A stretch of DNA of 64,000 nucleotides from Azolla caroliniana. Taxonomy: Eukaryota; Polypodiophyta. The stretch lies in assembly GCA_043228905.1 (NCBI GenBank), contig JBHGNT010000009.1, forward strand, positions 1,984,001-2,048,000. Direction: 5' to 3'. Below are positions 56,830 through 64,000 of this stretch, piece after piece. Position 1 is the first letter of the stretch. Each line of letters begins with the position of its first letter. The position numbers were made by a program, and so were the translations under genes. The notes beneath the pieces were generated by a model. That model was given only the letters and a program-made list of their open reading frames with translations, did not search any database and was not told the origin of the DNA.

Positions 56830-58735
56830 TTCCTGAAAAAATATCCTCCATTGGTATTAAAATGAAAGTGGCCAGAGGCCATGTACAAAATAGGCTAATA
56901 TTACTTTGAATATTGTAAAGCCATGCCGAATGACTCTAGCTAGTCTTTCAAGGTAAGATAAGTAAGGAAAAAAAAGCCCGCCAATCTTTATAGGCAAAGA
57001 AATTACAATGATGTCATACCATTATCCAAATCAGAGAAATGCCCATGCTTTGCATTTGTTCAAATGAATCGAGTGCTTTGTGGCCTTGTCCATGCTGGAC
57101 ATATGTTATAATGAGTGCATTCCAAGCTATTGACATCTTGAAAAACAAACTTTTCCAGCACTTCCTTGGTTGTTCCAAACCCACCACATTTGTCATACAT
57201 GTCCATCGAAGCATTGCCCAATACCATTATATCATTATCCACAAGAGCCATATCCACTTTTCCCTTGTCAATAGCTTCTACACTTCCACAAGCCTTTGCT
57301 ACGGCAAGCTAGGAGACCACATGTAAAGGAAAAAACAATCTCCAGCATGTAAAAACAAGTCCATTTTATCATGGTTGCATTCCAAATGGCCACATTTGTA
57401 GTTAGACGTGTCTGAAACACATCTTCCTTTGCCACTTGTCATCTGAAGACCATAGTCAACATATAAACAACATCTCAGAGTATCCAATTTTTTCGAACTT
57501 CTTTTTTCCACATTAGCCCTCAACCTTGGACAACAAAAATTCCTACAAAATCAACCAGCTTCATAAATCCTGTAATGTGATCACTTTATCAACTAATTCC
57601 AATGTCTGAAGTCAAGCAATGTCTTCCGATGACAGCAACACATTTGGCCTGAGTTGTGTCTTAAAAACATTAAAAATCTCCAAGCTTCAAAACATGTATT
57701 GTCGTCGACCCTCAAGAAAAAGCTTCCAAGTCCACGCCATCAACACTCATAAAACAAAAAAAAGAAAATGCTTCTACTCTCCCATCGTGAAGTATGCTTC
57801 AACCCCCGCCAACCTCATGACTCATCCTTATTAAACAAAGAATCTGTTTTATTTTCCCCATCCAACATCTAGCCGATTACCACCAAAGTCCACCTCAACC
57901 ATCTCTCGTCGTAGACCACCAAAGCCCTATACATACAAAAAACATAATGACACTACTCTCCGGATCCCCTCATGAAATTATGCTTCTGCCCCTGACACCA
58001 TCTTCACTCATCCTTGTCAGAAATAGATAATGTGCTTCGTTGTCCATATCAACAATGTCATCTTTTACTACGAAGGTCCTTGATATTGGAAGATGCGATG
58101 ACCAACATCCAATGTGCTCTCCTTCTCCCCTCATGAAAGTATGCTTCAGCCCTTACACCATCAAAAAATCGAATGAATCACTCTCCTCAGACACTCATAA
58201 AAAACTGCTTCACCCTCCAACACTATCTTTATGAAAATCTGCTTCATTTTCAACATCAACCATCTGTCCATTTTCAAATTCCATCAAACATCCTGACATA
58301 TAGACAGCAAACAATAAATATAATAAAGTATAATATTATATACACCCTCAAAAAATCGAATGAATCACTCTCCTCAGATAGTCATAAAAAACTGCTTCAC
58401 CCTCCAACACCATCTTTATAGAAAATCTGCTTCATTTTCAACATCAACCATCTGTCCATTTTCAGATTCCATCAAGCATCCTGACATTTAGACAACAAAC
58501 ATATTAGTGTAAAAAACTCCCTCACCAACTCATGATACTATGCTTCAAACCCCACACCATCTACACTCATCCTTATCGCTCAAAAAGAATTTGCTTCTTA
58601 CGTCCACAACAACCATCTCGCCATTTCGCTAATCGGCACCAAATTTTGGCTTGCCATGTCCTTGATTTCCACCAACAACATCACTTATCATGTCCAACGA
58701 CACTGCTTCATAGTCCATTAGGTAAGTAACAAAAC
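56830..58735. mobile_element. PPR-fragment cassette B inserted in copia 2
   Basis: About 1.9 kb that interrupts the copia integrase between FKVLFDTF and RREFHARV. It contains a PPR fragment (57,014-57,523, minus) followed by irregular repeats like those beside PPR fragment A. Near-identical blocks at 58,165-58,290 and 58,350-58,470 (AAAAAATCGAATGAATCACTC and CTCATAAAAAACTGCTTCACC) form an internal duplication of about 190 bp. Its ends and mechanism were not resolved. Confidence 0.6.
57014..57523 (-). pseudogene. PPR protein fragment B
   Basis: NASMDMYDKCGGFGTT and, after a frameshift near 57,130, ALIITYVQHGQGHKALDSF and EQMQSMGIS match PLS-type PPR repeats. Further degraded PPR-like sequence extends to about 57,500. 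No complete repeat array, start or targeting signal remains. Confidence 0.7.
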
Positions 58736-59640
58736 TTGTCGAAAAGTATCAAACAACACTTTAAAGACCGACAACACTTGCTCTTTAGACTTCAGCACGA
58801 AAGCCCACAACTTTTTGTTGAAGTCATCAATAAATGTCACAAAGTATTGTCCACCATGATGAGATGGAGCATCCACATAGCAAATGTATCTATGTGGACT
58901 AGTTCTAGGGCACATTCTCTCCTCATCGGAGGTCTAGAGTGAAAGGTAGCCCTATTTTGCTTTCCAGCCAAGCAGTTTACACATTTTTCAAGATGTATTC
59001 CTTTCACTTCTGGGAGGAGATCCTTTCCATCAAGGATATGCATTCCCCTTTCACTCATGTGGTCGAGCCTTTTATGCCACAACTCACCATCTGAGTCGGC
59101 CACTAGATTTGCTTCATCTCGGCACAACTGTGCATGCATTACATACAATGTGTTCTGCTTTTGTGCTCGAACCACAATTAGACTTCCCTAACTGAACTTC
59201 CAAGCACCATTATGAAAGCTACCATTGTAGCCTTCATCATCCAACCGTCCAGCCGATATTAGATACAATTTGACATCCCGGACATGGCGTACATCCTTCA
59301 ACATTAACCTGCAACTAGTGGATGTTAACAAGCACACATTTCCTATACTCACAATCTTGCATTCACCGTCGTTTCCCATCTTTACATAGCCATAGTCACC
59401 GGCTATGTAAGATGAGAAACATTCTCTTTTGGGAATTAGGTGAAACGATGCACTAGAATCAACTACCGAAGAGCACTCAACATTTGCAAGATTCACAACT
59501 CTAGCTTGTTCACAGATGAATAACAGTTCTTCCTTACTGGTTGCAATGGCTGAAGTGTTTTTCTCATCTGAAAGTTTTATGGGTTCAACATCATCAACAA
59601 TGCCTTTGTCCTTCTTGAGGTGTCGACAATTTTTTTGTTT
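58718..59640 (-). pseudogene. copia 2 protease and GAG-pre-integrase part
   Basis: The order is SSVVDSSASFHLIPKRE (protease, with DSGA changed to DSSA), YLISAGRLDDEGY, a stop at about 59,189, then ELWHKRLDHMSERGMH and CVNCLAGKQNRA. A frameshift near 58,870 follows, and QYFVTFIDDFNKKLWAF begins the integrase core. Confidence 0.82.
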
Positions 59641-59689
59641 CGCACTATGTTATCAGTTTTTCTATTTTGTTCTATGTTATTAGAAACTT

Positions 59690-61180
59690 AGGTCACACTA
59701 TGTTTTCTCCTTCTTCTTTTTTGTTTTTCTCCTTGTAGTCCAACGTCTATATATCTGTGCCCACACACACACACACAAAAGACACACACAAAAAAACATA
59801 CAAAAGAAAAAGGGCATACATATATAAATATATAAATATGATTATAAGTAATATAACATTTCTCCTTCTTGGCCCTAAGCCAATTCTGCACTCAGTCGAC
59901 TCCATGGTGTGGGCTCCACTTGAGTGGACAAGCCCCAGCAATGATCCCTTCTTCAAGCCTCTTAGAAATATTTATGCAAGGGTTCTCATTGCCTAAGGTG
60001 GTGTCTCGATCTATTAAAAGCCCCACAACTCATAATTTGGTCCTTACATAATGTTAGATGTAAATACTTCTCTATTTATAATTATGTCCTCTTTTATCAA
60101 ATTTTAGATATCCCTGTCTAGGTAGCCAACCAACGATCTTGCTCTCAAAATCTGATTTTCCCTCTTCAAATCGTCATATGTATAACAATTATGGGGAATA
60201 ATTGAATGTTTTTCAAACTGGTCATCCTAGGCCTCTCACATAATTGCTTTCACATAAGAAATAATATCAAACTCTTTTATAACTCAACCATCCTAGCTAA
60301 GAACTCCAAAATACAAGGCTTCTCACACAAACATTATATTTACTACTTTGCTCTATCGATTGTATAAACCAACCCACTTCACTTCTTAATGATGTTCTTA
60401 GATAGTAAAAATTGAGACCTCACTTGTTCCCTATATAATACTCTCATATTATAATTTTAACATACTAATAACCATTTGGGGACTAATAATATTTGAGCCC
60501 ATTAGCTCTCCATCATATTATAAACTATTAGTGACCTTTGAGCTTCTACTCTATATGCTAGAGCGTGAGCCTTTTATTCTGGGGAATATATGCTTCCATT
60601 ACTGACAATACATTAGTAATGTTGTGTTAGTCATGCATCAGTGTCATTATGATAGAATGTTATTAGAAGAGGGAAAGAGTAGTGACAATGTAAATAGTAT
60701 GTATACTTGCATTCATTTTGTGCTTACAATTCTAACACCATATTAAATATTTTTTTTCTCATTAGAAATAAAATTCCACTAGCAAGGAAATTTACGTCAA
60801 GTTCCTACCAGATGATTAATCGGCTTTTGGTGCAAAATGTGAGTACATTGACATATTCAAGACAATGGAAAAACATATACTACAAAATGGTAAGGCTCAT
60901 TAGCTACACACTCATACATGTGTTAGATTCTACAAAAATTCCGTACTAATATTACGAAAATAAAGAAAAAGATATTGTTGTAACATTCCTTCATAAGTTG
61001 TGCCTAAGTTACATCGTTATGGTTACTCACAAACTTATATGCACTATAGTTTGAAATTCAATGTTTTTTTTGTTTTTTTTGTTTTTTTTGTTTTTTTTTT
61101 CAATCAAAAATAAAGAAATAAAAAAATGGATTTTCAACTAACATCTGACGCACTATATCGGATTTTAGCCTATACATCTA
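59690..61180. other. spacer with simple repeats, no gene recognised
   Basis: Contains a (CA)n-rich tract at 59,762-59,800 and repeated G(T)n units at 61,060-61,100. No domain was found in any frame. Confidence 0.5.
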
Positions 61181-61181
61181 G

Positions 61182-62745
61182 AATCCAATGCAATGCATTG
61201 GATTTTAGTTGAAAATCCTTTTTCTTTTCAATTGTTTTTCATTTTTTCAATAAATAAATAAGAATATTTAAAAAATGGATTTCCGGATTTTAGCTGAAAA
61301 TCCTTTTTCTTTTCAATTGTTTTTCATTTTTTCGATAAATAAATATGAATATTAAAAAAAATGGGTTTCCAACTAAAATCAGATGCACTACATTGGATTA
61401 CAGTTGAAAATCCAAATTTCTTTTCGTTTTTTCATTTTTTTCATAAAACAATGAAAGAGTAAAAAAATAGTAGATTTTCAACAAATATCCGAGGCAGTGC
61501 ATCATATTTTAGTTGAAAATCCATGATAAATGAAAAAAAAAAAAAAAAAAAAAATCTTGGAGTTTCAACGGAAATTCCATCGGATTTCTGTTGAACTTCG
61601 TGCTTTTCAACCGAAATCTGATGCACTGCATCGGATTTCCGTTGAAAATCCATCATTTTCAATGCAAAAATCACCCACGTTCTATAAGAAAATATAAAAA
61701 TCATGGATTTCCAACTAGAATCCGATGCAAAATCCATGATTTTTTTAGTGTTTTATTTTTATGGAAAAAATGAAAACAAATAAGAAAAAGTTGATTTCCA
61801 AATGAAATCCGATGTAGTCCAACAGATTTCAATTGAAAATCCATTTTTTCAATTTTTATTTATGGTAAATTTTCAAATATTCAAAAATTTGGATTTTCAA
61901 CTGAAATCCGATGTAGCGCATCAGATTTTAGTTAAAAATCCATTTTTTCACTTTTTTAAAATTTATTTATGGATTTTTTTAAATTTATTTATGAATAATT
62001 TCAAAACAATGGATTTTCAACTGAAATCTGATGTACCGCATCAGATTCTAGCCATATAGACTAAACTCCGATGCAGTGCATCGGATTCTAGCTGTATAGA
62101 CTAAAATCCAATATAGTGCATCGGATTTTCAGTTGAAAATCTATTTTTTTATAACTTTTTCTATTTTTTATGGAAAAAAAATATAAAACATTTAAGAACG
62201 ATTTAAAAGATAGATTTTCAACTAAGACCCAATTCATTGCATCAGATTCTAGATGTATATACTAAAATTCACTGCAATACATCGAATTTCAATTGATAAT
62301 ATAATTTTTTAATTTTTTTAATTTTTTAATGTTTTATTTTGTTATAGAAAAAAATAAAAAATAAAAAATTGTGGATTTTCAACTAAAATTGCGGATTTGC
62401 AACTAAAATCCGATGCAATGCATCAGATTCTATATATATAAAGTAAAATACAATGCAATGCATCGGATTTGAGTTGAAAATCCAAGATTTTTTTCATTTT
62501 TCATTTTTTTTCATTTTTTAAAGATATTTTAAAAGTGGATTTTCAACTGAAATCCAATGCAATGTATCATACTTTAGTCTATATAGCTAGAATTCAATGC
62601 AATGCATTGTGTCTCAATTGAAAATCCAAGAGTTTTTTTTTAATGGAAAATTTTAAAAAAATTCCAAGACTTACAACAGGAATCCGATGCACTACATCGA
62701 ATTCTAGATGTATAGAGTAAAATTTGACGTAGTGCATCAAGTCTA
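61182..62745. repeat. large palindrome array, AATCC-GATGCA type
   Basis: About 17 sites in 1.6 kb, based on AATCCGATGCA, one variable base, then its reverse complement. Clear sites start near 61,182, 61,377, 61,614, 61,904, 62,023, 62,067, 62,406, 62,552 and 62,680. Some are close to perfect. Many are embedded in longer arms (GATTTTCAACTGAAATCC and its complement) or joined by CTAGCTGTATAGACTAAAA. Spacing is irregular, unlike the 51-bp array. Confidence 0.88.
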
Positions 62746-63089
62746 GATGGAATGTATCAGATTTTTGTTTAACATCAAAGGCTTACTATGAGAATCTAAC
62801 AAAAACGAAAAAGCATCTTTAAGGCATTTTTTTATTCTAATGATTTTGGTAGAATAAACAGTAGCTTGCAGGTTTCTCTCACATAATCAAATATCGTAAA
62901 TAGAAAGTACATAATTAAATATCATAAATAAAAAGTGAAGAAGAAAGAATGCATCAAGCACATTGGATAATGTTTATATACTAGTTTATGACTTATCTTT
63001 GACCAAAACATGCTATCTACGACAGACCACAATGAAGATACTAAACGAGAAGATCTCAAATGTGGCTCCAGACACAACACAAAGATAAA

Positions 63090-63190
63090 CAATAAGCATG
63101 ACTTGTAACCAGGATGAGGTTGGATTGCAATTGAATGAAGACAATGCATTAGTTTCCATTGATGATGAGGATGAGACCTCATAAACACCT
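63090..63190 (+). pseudogene. possible DUF7869-like C-terminal tail remnant
   Basis: Plus-strand translation gives NEDNALVSIDDEDETS before a stop, close to DEDNALIGTSEDDEEESS at the C-terminus of the copy 1 protein. It is short and acidic, so chance is possible. Its position just after the palindrome array supports a third, almost erased copy. Confidence 0.4.
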
Positions 63191-63345
63191 ACTAGTTCAT
63201 CTTATGGGTATGAAGATAGTGGCATAAATTTTCGTACATGCTAGAAATCAATATATTTTTGGGTCATTTTTTTAAATCCTTTACGTATGCAACACCCCTT
63301 TTTTGTGAATCGCCCTAATTTGTGTCATTTTTTTATGGACAGTTC

Positions 63346-63395
63346 TCAAAATGCAACATACTACCTGTTTCAATTGTCTCGTTGTACTTGGCAGT
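63346..63395 (-). pseudogene. short copia-like fragment
   Basis: The stretch ATACTACCTGTTTCAATTGTCTCG resembles 56,060-56,095 in the copia 2 linker. Only about 45 bp match, so this is a remnant at best. Confidence 0.4.
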
Positions 63396-63600
63396 GATAG
63401 AATATTTCTAGAATATACTAAAGACTAGAATATTCTAGAATGTGTTGTATGCTACAATATATAATACTAAACTAATATATACAAATACATGCTCATATCC
63501 AAATGGTTGAGCATGATGTCTTGTTGAAGTGAGGTTGTAGGTTCAGTCCTCACCAACCATGTATTTTATGTCACGATTGTCTCGTGATATTATCCTCCCC
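63396..63600. mobile_element. LTR-like segment with a tRNA-like module
   Basis: Contains repeated TCTAGAATAT motifs, as does 255-600, and a tRNA-like segment at about 63,485-63,560 with ATATCCAAATGGTTGAGCA and GGTTCAGTCC. It is followed by the inverted pair CACGATTGTCTCGTG. It may be an LTR or a SINE. Confidence 0.5.
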
Positions 63601-63639
63601 TTTATGGCCACCTTTTCGAAAGCGTGTTCTAAGGGTGAG

Positions 63640-63895
63640 CAGGAAGGGGAGCCCCAACAGACGTGAGCGACCATGTGCGGTCATCACCGAAGGCACGAAC
63701 AGTATCGGACGTGAGCAACTATGTCTTGCCCTCATTGGGAACTGGAACACGAACAGGGGTAAGTGACCATGTGTGGCCCTCACCAAGAATTGGAACACGA
63801 ACGGGAGTGAGCGACCATGCGGTCCTCACCGAGAACTAGAACACAAACGGGAGCAGCCTACCATGCGGCCCTCATCGAGAATTGGAACACGAACA
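63640..63895. repeat. tandem repeat of about 55 bp, 4-5 units
   Basis: Units contain GTGAGCGACCATG, CCCTCACCGAGAA and TTGGAACACGAACGGG with substitutions. The design resembles the 54-bp repeats in the copia LTR at 3.5-3.7 kb, although the sequence differs. It runs towards the window end. Confidence 0.75.
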
Positions 63896-64000
63896 GGCGA
63901 AGAGGTGTTGAAAATGATGATGTCGAAGACAAGGATGTTGATGACAGTAACTCTAGAAGAAAGGACGGTGATGATGGTAACTCTAGAAGCAAGGGCGATG

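Larger units (their letters stand above)
55965..59640 (-). mobile_element. Ty1/copia element 2, degraded and split
   Basis: Minus-strand copia from protease (about 59,460) to the end of integrase and linker (55,965). It is interrupted at about 56,830-58,735 by a PPR-fragment cassette. Gag beyond the zinc knuckle region and both LTRs are missing. It is related to the copia at 1-3.7 kb (shared HEELWHKR-like and MRRE-ALELVH blocks) but much older. Confidence 0.83.

Noticed and set aside
59762-59800. Plus-strand frame of THTKDTHKK type
   Set aside because: It is only the translation of a CA-rich microsatellite.

Overview
This window reads as nuclear DNA of a land plant, probably a seed-free lineage with a large repeat-rich genome (fern or lycophyte; an inference). 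The support is one multi-exon MYB-CC transcription factor gene with GT-AG introns, two PPR gene fragments, Ty1/copia and Ty3/gypsy LTR retrotransposons, two plant-type LINEs, solo LTRs and long AT-rich spacers. No rRNA gene, CRISPR array or complete tRNA gene is seen.

Layout. 1-3.7 kb: a copia element on the minus strand with its 5' LTR. 6.1-8.6 kb: the MYB-CC gene (minus, six exons), the only host gene that looks intact. 12.4-27.0 kb: a degraded LINE (plus) split by a 9,750-bp element at 16,661-26,410. 28.2-29.1 kb: a tandem repeat holding a solo LTR. 31.3-32.9 kb: a PPR fragment and simple repeats. 32.9-39.3 kb: a second LINE (minus). 40.5-55.3 kb: a second, decayed copy of the 16.7-26.4 kb element, broken by a gypsy element (44,876-54,270) that itself holds a younger gypsy element (45,148-49,980). 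56.0-59.6 kb: a second copia, split by another PPR-fragment cassette. 61.2-62.8 kb: a dense palindrome array. 63.1-64 kb: remnants and LTR-like repeats.

The main discovery is the 9,750-bp element. It has about 40-bp terminal inverted repeats, a 4-bp target duplication (ACAT), and a clean in-frame empty site in the host LINE. It carries two divergent genes. One (minus, six exons) encodes a ParB-like domain fused to a circularly ordered (motif IV before motif I) N4/N6-type DNA methyltransferase. The other (plus) encodes a DUF7869-like protein with three acidic blocks like those of an RNase H-fold transposase. Intron 1 of the methyltransferase gene holds ten 25-bp palindromes at an exact 51-bp period, which look like a parS-type binding array. 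The second copy repeats the whole plan: a terminal motif, a DUF7869 N-terminus on one strand, a divergent ParB-methyltransferase gene on the other, a TATA box about 130 bp upstream of the start, and palindromes in intron 1 with a changed core. Two more arrays (39.4 and 61.2-62.8 kb) use a further palindrome type. I infer a family of plant DNA transposons that carry their own DNA-binding/adenine- or cytosine-N4-methylation module and cognate palindrome arrays. Both copies here carry stops or frameshifts, so neither looks active.

All calls were made by eye from the sequence; no alignment or database search was run.
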